A stretch of DNA of 54,497 bases, taken from the NCBI RefSeq assembly GCF_005938675.2, contig NZ_VCCH02000060.1:1-54497 (forward strand). The letters are read 5' to 3'. The stretch comes from Mycobacterium sp. KBS0706. Its GTDB lineage: Bacteria > Pseudomonadota > Alphaproteobacteria > DSM-16000 > Inquilinaceae. Position 1 is the first letter of the stretch. The number at the start of each line of letters is the position of its first letter. The notes under the pieces are model-generated. The model was not told the DNA's origin, made no database searches, and worked only from the letters and a program-made list of their open reading frames with translations. Shown piece after piece: positions 16,311-22,972 of the stretch. The translations under genes and the position numbers were made by a program.

Positions 16311-17074
16311 CGGTCGTTCTCTCGCCGTCGGATCTGTCGAAGACATTCGTGGTCACGCCCAAGCCGAACGCCTGGACGGACCTGCTGCGGTTGCGGGCGT
16401 GGAGAGCTGGCTTGGCCGAGATGGTCAGGAGGCTTCGCGGTTGTGATCGTGCTTGGGTGGAGATGATGATTGAACCAATCCACCGCCAAAACCGCGATCC
16501 CGGTGATGGCATCCGCTTCGTTCCAGGGCTGGCCCGCCCAGGGGATGATCCTGATCGCCTTGGGATCCTTCAACCGCCTGCAGGCAAGCTGGTTGTCCGT
16601 GGTCAGCGGACCGTGGCTCTCGGGAACCAGCAGCAGCACCGGGACATGAACATCGTCCAGGATCTCGTGGGCAAGGTCGGGACGCCCGGCATAGCTCACG
16701 ATCGCCTGGATCGGCCTGCGCTTGGCGGCGACCAATGCCGCCGCGGCTGCAGTTCCGGTCGCGAACACACCGAGCGGCAGTTTGGCGAGGTTCGGCTGCC
16801 CCGCGGTCCAGTCGATCACTCCACTGAGCCGGATTGCGAGGAGGCCTATGTCGAGGATGTTCCAGCGGAGGCGTTCCTCGTGAATGGTCAAGAGGTCGAG
16901 CAGCAGCGTCGCGAAGCCTTGCTGGCTGAGGGCCGCTGCCAGAGCCGAGTTGCGAGAATTGAAGCGGTCGGAACCACTGCCATGAACAAGGGCGACAAGG
17001 CCCTTCGGGCTATGCGGCAGCCATAGCGTGCCAGGCAGCCCAGCCGGTGAAATGCGGATATGACGGAGGATCAT
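16307..17074 (-). CDS. Alpha/beta-hydrolase-fold protein lacking the catalytic triad
   Basis: A 255-aa protein with the dienelactone-hydrolase-like alpha/beta hydrolase fold: ALVHGSGSDRFNSRN (oxyanion region near 28-42), GFATLLLDLLTIHE, and RLSGVIDWTAGQP. In the family, the nucleophile elbow reads GLFGASTGAAAAL; here the matching stretch is GVFATGTAAAAAL, with Gly at the Ser position. The C-terminal His region (normally GATHLFEEPG) reads AGQPWNEADA, and the acidic residue after LLLV is not obvious. So the fold is kept but all three catalytic positions appear lost, and a binding or structural role is inferred. The last ~35 residues are Pro/Arg-rich. It is the first gene of an operon with the ABC transporter (ATGA overlap). 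An FNR-type box is 57 bp upstream. Confidence 0.75.
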   Translation of the reverse strand: MILRHIRISPAGLPGTLWLPHSPKGLVALVHGSGSDRFNSRNSALAAALSQQGFATLLLDLLTIHEERLRWNILDIGLLAIRLSGVIDWTAGQPNLAKLPLGVFATGTAAAAALVAAKRRPIQAIVSYAGRPDLAHEILDDVHVPVLLLVPESHGPLTTDNQLACRRLKDPKAIRIIPWAGQPWNEADAITGIAVLAVDWFNHHLHPSTITTAKPPDHLGQASSPRPQPQQVRPGVRLGRDHECLRQIRRRENDR

Positions 17075-17131
17075 GGGGGAATCCCGGAAGGCCTCTTCGA
17101 GTCACCCTATCCGGCGTGGCCGCCCACGGTT

Positions 17132-17145
17132 TTGATCAAGATCAA
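17132..17145. promoter_or_regulatory. FNR/FixK-type box TTGATCAAGATCAA
   Basis: Perfect TTGAT-N4-ATCAA match 57 bp upstream of the hydrolase-ABC operon, in the divergent gap to hsp20. Confidence 0.88.
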
Positions 17146-17175
17146 TGGTTTCGGCCCTCCAGCCGGACTGCTGGT

Positions 17176-17189
17176 TTGACCCAGGTCAA
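17176..17189. promoter_or_regulatory. FNR/FixK-type box TTGACCCAGGTCAA
   Basis: Exact TTGAY-N4-RTCAA match, second box in the same divergent gap, 136 bp upstream of the hsp20 start. The two box centres are 44 bp apart (about four helical turns). Confidence 0.85.
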
Positions 17190-17325
17190 AGCGCAGTCGC
17201 TTCGACTGCTCAATATCAGCAACCAGCGCGGTCGCCCTGCCGGACGGGGCCATGGCGCGAAGAGAGCAGCGGGAGGTCCGGATTCTCGCCAGTGCCCGGC
17301 CTGCTCGCCAGCATGGAGATTGAGG

Positions 17326-17859
17326 ATGACACAGGTATCCAAGGTTCCGGTCAAATCCGAGCACACTTCGACCCCGGCGACGGTCCGAGGTGGCGATATG
17401 TTCCGCAGCCTGAGGCAGGAGATCGACCAGGTGTTCGACAGCTTTAACCGCGGTCTGAGCTTCTTCCCGTTCGGCCGGTCGCTGTTCGGCTCCGAGCCCG
17501 GATGGTCGCGGCAACTGCTCGAGGGGATCGCGCCGGCGGTCGATATCGCGGAGAAGGAGAAGGAATACACGCTTACCGCGGAGCTGCCGGGCCTGGGCGA
17601 GCACGATGTCGAGGTCAGGCTGTCAAACGGGATGCTCACCCTCAGGGGCCAGAAGAGCGAGGAGAAGGAGGAGCGGAAGCAGGACTACCATCTCTCTGAG
17701 CGACGGTACGGCTCGTTCCAGCGATCCTTCCCGTTGCCGACCGACGTCGACTGCGACAAGATCGTGGCGAGCTTCAAGAATGGCGTGCTGACTGTATCTC
17801 TGCCGAAGACGGCCGAAGCCCTGAAGTCCGAGAAGAAGATCGAGGTGAAGGCGGCCTGA
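17326..17859 (+). CDS. Hsp20-family small heat shock protein
   Basis: A 177-aa small heat shock protein. The N-terminal arm (1-65) has an amphipathic FRSLRQEIDQVFDSFNRG helix. The alpha-crystallin domain (about 68-160) contains AVDIAEKEKEYTLTAELPGL, LTLRGQKSEEKEE, RYGSFQRSFPLP and the FKNGVLTVSLPK signature (A-X-(X)-NGVL type). It ends with KKIEVKAA, where IEV serves as the C-terminal I-X-V anchoring motif. It is an ATP-independent holdase in the cytoplasm. The start ATG follows GGAGATTGAGG. The FNR-type box at 17176 implies oxygen control, as for hspX/acr in the M. tuberculosis DosR regulon; no heat-shock element was looked for beyond this. It converges on the half-ABC gene. Confidence 0.95.
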   Translation: MTQVSKVPVKSEHTSTPATVRGGDMFRSLRQEIDQVFDSFNRGLSFFPFGRSLFGSEPGWSRQLLEGIAPAVDIAEKEKEYTLTAELPGLGEHDVEVRLSNGMLTLRGQKSEEKEERKQDYHLSERRYGSFQRSFPLPTDVDCDKIVASFKNGVLTVSLPKTAEALKSEKKIEVKAA

Positions 17860-17887
17860 AGCTATGGGCGGGCCGGAGGCGATGCCG

Positions 17888-18985
17888 TCAGTTCGTCGCT
17901 TGTCCCCGGCCCGCCATATCCTCGGACGCGAGCAATCGTGCGTTCGGGCCAGAGCTGGCACATCCTGGCGCGGCGACCGCTGGCTCGATCGGTCCACGAG
18001 CCTCGGAGTGCAACGAGCCGCGCATGCTTTTCTCCACGGCCTCGGCGATCAGTCGGTATTTCAGCCGTGTCACGGCCAGATCCCGGTACCAGGTGGCGAG
18101 ATCTCCCCAAGGATCATTGATCTTCGAGAGGCCCGCCATGATCGCGACGATTGTGCCGACCTCGGCTTCCCCACGGATGACATACCAGCCGCCGAGAGCG
18201 AGAGCACTTGTCACTCCCAGATGGTAGAACATGTTCATCAAAAAATTCAGGGAAAATTTGAGTACAAAAATTCCCATGTTCAGTGTAAAAATGGTGTCAA
18301 ACCGACGGCTTTGTTTTGCATTTCCTGCATCGGCGGGGGATTGGGCCACCGAGATGCTGATGCCGCGAAGAACTGCGATGCGCTGCGAGACGCGCTGGTT
18401 GATCCGGCTCTGCAGGGCCGGCACCAGCACGAGTTGTGGCAGGAACACGATGAGGCTCGCGAGCGCCATCGAGGGCTGAATGTAGAACATATAGGCGAAG
18501 GCGCTTGCGAGAATGCCGCCCTGCAACAAGGGCTCCGACAGGCACTCTCCGACGAAGCCGCCGATGTCATCGCTCTCGGCAATCATCATCGACAGGCCGA
18601 CGCCGTCGGTCTCGCTGTCGTGCCTGTTCGAAGGGAGATCGTGCAAACCGAGCCGGATCGCTTCGCGCAGCATCCGTACGGCGCGTTCTCCGACCCAACC
18701 TCGATAGATGTTGCTGAACAGCTTGACTGCTCCCGCGAGCAGCGCGAGGCCGCCATAGGCCATCGCCATGAGCAGGATCGGGTGAAAGTCGTGGCCGTAA
18801 AGCGCGTCGTTGATGATGCGCCGCTGCAGGTCGATTGGCGCAATGGTGAGGAGGAACGTGCCGATCGAACAGGCGGCGAGGCCGAGCTGATGCCAGCTGC
18901 TTCCCCAAAGAACGAAGCCGAGCAGCGTACCAGGAAGGCCCTTTGTCGATGATTTGATCCGGGCCGCCGGGGCAGTGAAGAGCAT
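17888..18985 (-). CDS. Orphan ABC-exporter membrane domain without ATPase
   Basis: A 365-aa protein with five to six predicted membrane helices and an ABC-exporter-type coupling region (NIYRGWVGERAVRMLREAIR, near residue 95-114, and SETDGVGLSMMIAESDDI). It stops at the point where an MsbA/MdlB-type transporter would continue into the ATPase domain: no Walker A or signature follows, and the next gene downstream is convergent. It is therefore a half-permease that needs a partner, or a remnant kept for another role. The start has GGAG six bases before the ATG. The segment 18220-18300 is markedly AT-rich with runs of A and T, unlike the flanks. It is on the same strand and 62 bp behind the 126-aa gene at 19048, which follows fixK. 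Confidence 0.7.
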   Translation of the reverse strand: MLFTAPAARIKSSTKGLPGTLLGFVLWGSSWHQLGLAACSIGTFLLTIAPIDLQRRIINDALYGHDFHPILLMAMAYGGLALLAGAVKLFSNIYRGWVGERAVRMLREAIRLGLHDLPSNRHDSETDGVGLSMMIAESDDIGGFVGECLSEPLLQGGILASAFAYMFYIQPSMALASLIVFLPQLVLVPALQSRINQRVSQRIAVLRGISISVAQSPADAGNAKQSRRFDTIFTLNMGIFVLKFSLNFLMNMFYHLGVTSALALGGWYVIRGEAEVGTIVAIMAGLSKINDPWGDLATWYRDLAVTRLKYRLIAEAVEKSMRGSLHSEARGPIEPAVAAPGCASSGPNARLLASEDMAGRGQATN

Positions 18986-19047
18986 ATCCGTCTCCGTTAC
19001 CGCAATCGGATTGGCCCTCCGGCAGAGGACGGGCCTCTTCCGCGTGT

Positions 19048-19428
19048 CTATGCTTTTCTGCCGCTGGCGATGGGATGGTCGGTGCCGGTTGAAGCGGCGA
19101 CTTGAAGATTCGATGCGTGGAGGCTGCGGCAGAGATCGGCGAGATCCCGGACATCGAGTCCAAGGACGGAGGCGGTATAGCGACGAGTCTTCGGCTCGAT
19201 CATGATGCTTCCGATCGCGGACCCGGCGTTTCTCAGGCAGGTCCACGCCTGCATGAGCAAATCCTCGTCGCGGGACACGACGGCATCGTGGAGCAGTCTC
19301 GTCGCTGAGCAGAACTTGGCCTGTTCTCGCGGGAGAAGGTCCTGGCCCGTGCGGAGAAAACGCTGATAGCGGCTTCGCATCGCTTCCAGGCAATCGGTCA
19401 GAAGCAGGATGGTTCGACTGCTGTGCAT
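19048..19428 (-). CDS. Hypothetical helical protein, 126 aa
   Basis: The ATG has a strong GGGAGG. The protein appears all-helical: TILLLTDCLEAMRSRYQRFL, then EQAKFCSATRLLHDAVVSRDEDLL, a central WTCLRNAGSAIGSIMI, and DVRDLADLCRSLHASNLQ. It contains three to four Cys but no recognisable motif, no signal peptide and no membrane segment. I do not recognise a family. It lies 58 bp behind the FixK-like regulator and 62 bp ahead of the half-ABC gene on the same strand, so the three may form an operon under the FixJ-like site before fixK. Confidence 0.65.
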   Translation of the reverse strand: MHSSRTILLLTDCLEAMRSRYQRFLRTGQDLLPREQAKFCSATRLLHDAVVSRDEDLLMQAWTCLRNAGSAIGSIMIEPKTRRYTASVLGLDVRDLADLCRSLHASNLQVAASTGTDHPIASGRKA

Positions 19429-19486
19429 GGATGCCTCCCTCGGAACAGGATCGTTCTTCGGTGACGACGGACGTGATCGGCCAGGC

Positions 19487-20206
19487 TCACGCAGTCCCGA
19501 GCCGGACCGCGGGCTCGTCGCCTTCGGTCATCAGCTCGAGGGCCGGGCGGTCGAGCAACGACACGCGGTGGGCTCCCGTCATCTCGATCAGGCCATCGTG
19601 CTTGAGGGTCGCGAAGATCCTGCTGACGGTCTCGAGCGTCAGGCCGAGATAGTCCCCGATATCGCCGCGCGACATCGGCAGGCTGATTGTCTTGCCATCC
19701 GGCGCCTTGCGCGCCAGTTCGAGCAGGAAGCCGACGACCCGTTCGGTCGCGGTCCTTCGGCCCAAGGTCAGCAGCCTCTCATAGGCTGCGGTCAATGACC
19801 GGCAGGTGATCTCGCGGAAGCGATGACCGACCGCGCCATCGGTTTGGGCGAGATCCTCGGTATGCCGGCGGGGATACCGGATGACCACCAGGTCGGTCAG
19901 GGCCTCGGCGCCGAACCCGTGCTCGCCCAGCGCCTCGAAGCCGAAGAAGTCGCCAGCATGGAGGAAGGTGCCGATCTGGCGCCGGCCGTCGGGCAGCAGC
20001 TTGCAGGTGCAGCCAGTGCCGGAGACGACCCGGTACCAGTTCAGGGCAGGATCCCCCTCGCGATAGACGGCGCCGCCGCGTTGGACAGAGACGACGGTGC
20101 CGAGCGAGGCCAGGCTGGCCGGCGCATCGTCGCTGCGATGAGGCGGCAGGGTGGGAACGGGGCCTTGTCGCGGCCGGGACATCGGGAGGGCGCTGTGCGT
20201 CTGCAT
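19487..20206 (-). CDS. fixK: FixK-type Crp/Fnr transcription regulator (no Fe-S cysteines)
   Basis: A 239-aa Crp/Fnr-family protein. The cyclic-nucleotide-type beta-roll spans about 35-120 (VQRGGAVYREGDPALNWYRV, GTFLHAGDFFGFEALGEHG). It is followed by a dimerisation helix and a winged helix-turn-helix with MSRGDIGDYLGLTLETVSR (178-196); the E--SR recognition residues are those that read TTGA half-sites in FNR/FixK proteins. The N-terminus lacks the Cys cluster of FNR, so it does not sense oxygen by a 4Fe-4S centre. It has GTGCTC (66 and 68) inside the roll, which could be redox-active. The ATG follows GAGG. A FixJ-like site lies 74-94 bp upstream, consistent with a FixL-FixJ-FixK cascade. It is the likely activator of many boxes in this window, along with FnrN. 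Confidence 0.88.
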   Translation of the reverse strand: MQTHSALPMSRPRQGPVPTLPPHRSDDAPASLASLGTVVSVQRGGAVYREGDPALNWYRVVSGTGCTCKLLPDGRRQIGTFLHAGDFFGFEALGEHGFGAEALTDLVVIRYPRRHTEDLAQTDGAVGHRFREITCRSLTAAYERLLTLGRRTATERVVGFLLELARKAPDGKTISLPMSRGDIGDYLGLTLETVSRIFATLKHDGLIEMTGAHRVSLLDRPALELMTEGDEPAVRLGTA

Positions 20207-20279
20207 GGTTGCCTCGCTGCCGTCGATTGGACGTGCAGCTGTCGTACGCCTCGGCCACGCCTCGCATCATTCGGTTAGG

Positions 20280-20300
20280 TCCGTACGGAAAACTACTTAC
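20280..20300 (-). promoter_or_regulatory. Putative FixJ site before fixK
   Basis: On the minus strand it reads GTAAGTAG, then TTTT, then CCGTACGGA, 74 bp upstream of the fixK-like start. GTAAGTAG fits the GTAMGTAG core recalled for FixJ. The TCCGTACGGA part is a perfect 10-bp palindrome. A related site occurs at 11468. Confidence 0.6.
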
Positions 20301-20305
20301 GCGGC

Positions 20306-20333
20306 AAAAAAAGGACCCGGCCGGGGCCGGGTC
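20306..20333 (-). terminator. Intrinsic terminator, minus strand
   Basis: On the minus strand a 9-bp GC-rich perfect stem (GACCCGGCC / GGCCGGGTC, two-base apex) is followed after CC by seven T. It stands directly ahead of the fixK promoter region and 247 bp behind the adh stop, so it probably ends the kinase-PPK2-ADH operon and insulates fixK. Confidence 0.75.
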
Positions 20334-20343
20334 AGTGACTGCC

Positions 20344-20371
20344 GGTGCCCCGGTTGCAGAGCCGGGGCACC
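20344..20371. repeat. Perfect 10-bp inverted repeat
   Basis: GGTGCCCCGG and its exact complement CCGGGGCACC are separated by 8 bases, forming a strong hairpin on either strand beside the terminator. No T-run follows it on the plus strand. It may be a second terminator hairpin or a leader structure. Confidence 0.5.
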
Positions 20372-20404
20372 GTCCAAAGAGACGGGGCGCCGCTCTGTTC
20401 GTCT

Positions 20405-20418
20405 TTGATCCGGATCAA
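20405..20418. promoter_or_regulatory. FNR/FixK-type box TTGATCCGGATCAA
   Basis: A fully palindromic 14-mer. The only plus-strand gene it can serve is the 30-aa membrane peptide 62 bp downstream; fixK on the minus strand is 198 bp away beyond a terminator. Confidence 0.88.
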
Positions 20419-20480
20419 TGAGGCATCGCCTCGGCGCAACCAAGCTGCCGATGTCGAAGATTGACGATCGGAGGCAGTCC

Positions 20481-20573
20481 GTGACCACCCTTGAATTCCT
20501 GATCCTTGGCGGGATTCTCGCCGCGTTCGTCTTGTTTGCGGCCAGCTTGGCTGTGGTGAGCTGGCGCGGGTGA
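20481..20573 (+). CDS. 30-aa single-span membrane peptide
   Basis: GTG start, with CGGAGGC five bases upstream, an unusually good ribosome site. The peptide is short and polar at the start (VTTLEF), has one hydrophobic helix of about 20 residues (LILGGILAAFVLFAASLAV) and ends VSWRG, so a single inner-membrane span with a positive end is expected. The size and shape resemble small subunits of respiratory oxidases (CydX, CcoQ/CcoS, KdpF-like), but no sequence match is recognised. It stands alone behind its own perfect FNR-type box 62 bp upstream, the same spacing as real genes here, and ends seven bases from the convergent adh stop. Too short for routine gene calling. Confidence 0.65.
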   Translation: MTTLEFLILGGILAAFVLFAASLAVVSWRG

Positions 20574-20579
20574 GCCGCC

Positions 20580-21587
20580 TCAGCGGCTGTTGTCGGCGAT
20601 CGATCCGGGAACCAGCACCGCGGCGCCGGTGAGACGGCCTTCGCGAAGCCGGGCCAGCGCCTCGTTTGCCTGGTCGAGAGGCATCGCCAGCGTCTCGGTC
20701 TGGATCGGCACCTCTGCGGCGATGGCCATGAAGTCCTCGGCGTCGCGGCGCGTCAGGTTGGCGATCGCGCGGATGGTCCGCTCCGGCCAGAGAAGGGCGT
20801 ATGGGAAGCGCGGGATATCCGACATATGAATGCCGGCGCAGATGACGGTCCCACCCTTCCGGACCGCTTGCAGCGCTTTGGGAACCAGCTCCCCCACCGG
20901 CGCGAAGATGATGGCGGCGTCGAGCGGCGCCGGCGGCATCGCGTCGGACCCGCCGACCCAGGCGGCTCCGAGGCGCCGGGCGAAAGCCTGGGCTTCGGCG
21001 TCACCGGGCGCGGTGAAGACCGAGACCTCCTGGCCGCGGTGGCGGGCGATCTGGATGACGATATGGGCGGAGGCTCCGAAGCCGTAGAGGCCGAGCCGCG
21101 GCCCGGTGCCGGCCAGGCGCAGGGCGCGGTAGCCGATCAGTCCGGCGCAGAGGAGGGGAGCCGCCTCGACATCGCCATAGTGCTCCGGGATCGGCACGCA
21201 GAAGCGCTCGTCGGCCTTCGCATACTCGGCATAGCCGCCGTCCAGCTGATAGCCGGTGAAGCGCGCGTTCTCACACAGGTTCTCCTGGTCGCGGCGGCAG
21301 AATTCGCAAGTGCCGCAGGCCCATCCGAGCCATGGCACGCCGACCCGGTCGCCGGTCTTGAAGCGAGTGGCCTCGGTGCCGGCCGCAACCATCCGGCCAA
21401 CGATCTCATGGCCCGGGACCAGCCACGGCTTAGGGGACGGCAGCTCGCCATCGACGACGTGCAGATCGGTCCGGCAGACGCCGCAGGCCGACACGCGGAT
21501 GACGATTTCGGTCGGGCCCGGAGCGGGGTGCGGCAGGTCCGCGGGCTCGAGCCGCGTCCCCGGCTTCGTCAGGATCATGGCCTTCAT
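20580..21587 (-). CDS. Zinc-dependent alcohol dehydrogenase (MDR family)
   Basis: A 335-aa medium-chain dehydrogenase. Catalytic zinc ligands are in CGVCRTDLHVVDGEL (about residue 37) and PGHEIVG (about 60). The structural zinc lobe is CGTCEFCRRDQENLC (about 93-107), and the dinucleotide site is the family variant GLYGFGASAH (about 171). GYQLDGGYAEYAKA and PLLCAGLIGYRAL match the group annotated as zinc-dependent alcohol dehydrogenase AdhA/AdhP-like. It would oxidise alcohols or reduce aldehydes with NAD(P) in the cytoplasm, a plausible fermentative outlet. It is the last gene of a four-gene operon (kinase, unknown, PPK2, this), 48 bp after PPK2. The ATG has AAAGGG about seven bases ahead. 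It is not closely related to the ADH at 31918. Confidence 0.9.
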   Translation of the reverse strand: MKAMILTKPGTRLEPADLPHPAPGPTEIVIRVSACGVCRTDLHVVDGELPSPKPWLVPGHEIVGRMVAAGTEATRFKTGDRVGVPWLGWACGTCEFCRRDQENLCENARFTGYQLDGGYAEYAKADERFCVPIPEHYGDVEAAPLLCAGLIGYRALRLAGTGPRLGLYGFGASAHIVIQIARHRGQEVSVFTAPGDAEAQAFARRLGAAWVGGSDAMPPAPLDAAIIFAPVGELVPKALQAVRKGGTVICAGIHMSDIPRFPYALLWPERTIRAIANLTRRDAEDFMAIAAEVPIQTETLAMPLDQANEALARLREGRLTGAAVLVPGSIADNSR

Positions 21588-21635
21588 GGACAAACCCTTT
21601 GCATTGGCTCCCGGCGAAAGACGGCCGATCGGAGT

Positions 21636-22499
21636 CTATTCGTTCTCCAACCTGACTCGCGCGGAGAGCAGTTGCTCCTGCAATTCGGGTCCGAGCACTG
21701 GAATGGCGAGGCCGAGCCCCTCTATCGCGTCGACGATGACGGACGCCACAGCCTGGTGGGCGAACCACCTGTTGTCGGCCGGAATCACGTACCAGGGCGC
21801 GTGCGACGTGGCCGTGGCCCGGATCATCTCCTCATAGGCCGTCATGTAGTCGTCCCAGCGCTGGCGTTCGGTCACCGAAGCCGGGTCGAATCTCCATCGC
21901 TCCCCAGGGTCATCGAGCCGCGCCAGGAGGCGCCGCCTCTGCTCTTCCTTCGAGACGTTGAGGAAGACCTTCAGGACCAGCGTGCCGTTGCGGGCCAGGT
22001 GGCGCTCGAAGGCATTGATATCCTCGAACCGCTCCGTCCAGATCGTCTTCGCCACCAGCTTCGGCGGCAGGTGCTGGCTGCCCAGCACGTCGGGGTGGAC
22101 CCGGACGACCAGCACCTCCTCGTAGTAGGAACGGTTGAACACGCCGATCCGTCCGCGCTCCGGCAGGCGCCGGGCGGTGCGCCACAGGAAATCGTGGTCC
22201 AGCTCTTCCGCCGAGGGTTGCCTGAAATCGGTGACCCGGCAGCTCCGTGGATCCATCCTGGACATGACGTATTTGGCAGTGCTGCTCTTGCCCGCGGTAT
22301 CCATGCCCTGGAGGATCAGCAGCACTGACCAATGGTCCTGAGCGTAGAGCCCTTCCTGGAGCTCCGTCAGCCGGGCGAGGTCCTGCATAGTGGCTTCGAC
22401 GGTGAGGCCATTGGTATCGGTGGGGTCCCAGACGGCCAGCCTGAAGCCGTTGCCGTCATCGACCCGATAGTGCTTGGCCAGCCCGTTCAGCTTCGTCAT
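21636..22499 (-). CDS. ppk2: Polyphosphate kinase 2 family protein
   Basis: A 287-aa PPK2-family (P-loop) protein. Walker A is LILQGMDTAGKSSTAKYVMS (61-80; the family norm is GMDASGKDG), followed by FRQPSAEELDHDFLWR. Walker B/lid elements are IGVFNRSYYEEVLVVRVHP, and the C-terminal part has WRFDPASVTERQRWDDYM and APWYVIPADNRWF. These motifs are the core of single-domain PPK2 enzymes, which transfer phosphate between polyphosphate and (d)NDP or NMP. SS in place of DG after the P-loop Lys is an unusual choice. In this context it may regenerate nucleotides from polyphosphate when respiration stops. It starts 16 bp behind the unknown gene at 22516; the ATG follows a GGGGGCC stretch. Confidence 0.9.
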   Translation of the reverse strand: MTKLNGLAKHYRVDDGNGFRLAVWDPTDTNGLTVEATMQDLARLTELQEGLYAQDHWSVLLILQGMDTAGKSSTAKYVMSRMDPRSCRVTDFRQPSAEELDHDFLWRTARRLPERGRIGVFNRSYYEEVLVVRVHPDVLGSQHLPPKLVAKTIWTERFEDINAFERHLARNGTLVLKVFLNVSKEEQRRRLLARLDDPGERWRFDPASVTERQRWDDYMTAYEEMIRATATSHAPWYVIPADNRWFAHQAVASVIVDAIEGLGLAIPVLGPELQEQLLSARVRLENE

Positions 22500-22515
22500 C
22501 GATGGCCCCCGGGGC

Positions 22516-22944
22516 TCAGCCGAAGGCGGCCGGCCAGGGCCGGACCCGGACGATACGGAAGGGGCGAGTGACGCCGTCATGCTCGGTGACCGAGACGTAC
22601 TCGCCTTCGACGAAGCGATGGTTGTCGAGCCGCCAGATGGGCTCGTCGTCATCCTCTCCCGGGGCGTAGGAGAAGGCCCAGCGGTGGTTGCGGAGATGGA
22701 TCAGGCGGCCATGCTCGTCATCGGCGCCGGACCAGAAGCGGCGGACGCTGCATTCGCCCCGGCGGGCCCGCCAGGCCTCGGCATCGAGGTAGCCATCCGG
22801 ATCGAGGGGGGCGATCAGTTCGTAGCCGCAGTCCGGCGCGCCCTGAGGAGCGTCCGGCGTCCGCGCCAGTTCCATGCGGATGCGAGAGAGGGATTTGGCG
22901 TGGGCTTTTGATCGGCGCCGGCTCTGAAGATCATAGGATGCCAT
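22516..22944 (-). CDS. Conserved-looking hypothetical protein, 142 aa
   Basis: The ATG follows AAGGAGCC. The N-terminus is basic and helical (SRRRSKAHAKSLSRIRMELA). The rest looks beta-rich with many Trp/Asp/Arg residues: CGYELIAPLDPDGYLDAEAWR, then CSVRRFWSGADDEHGRLIHL, RWAFSYAPGEDDDEPIWRLD and HRFVEGEYVSVTEHDG. No signal or membrane helix. I do not recognise a named family; the pattern recalls small proteins of unknown function seen beside stress genes in alphaproteobacteria. Tight packing between the APH-like kinase (28 bp) and PPK2 (16 bp) puts it in one operon with them. Confidence 0.7.
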   Translation of the reverse strand: MASYDLQSRRRSKAHAKSLSRIRMELARTPDAPQGAPDCGYELIAPLDPDGYLDAEAWRARRGECSVRRFWSGADDEHGRLIHLRNHRWAFSYAPGEDDDEPIWRLDNHRFVEGEYVSVTEHDGVTRPFRIVRVRPWPAAFG

Positions 22945-22972
22945 GGAATGGCTCCTTTCGCTTATGAATGGC

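Noticed and set aside
14619..16466. 615-aa plus-strand ORF opposite the ABC transporter
   Set aside because: Shadow ORF; Walker motifs and membrane helices are on the minus strand.
17864..18952. 362-aa plus-strand ORF opposite the half-ABC gene
   Set aside because: No motif; the minus strand carries the membrane helices and a good ribosome site.
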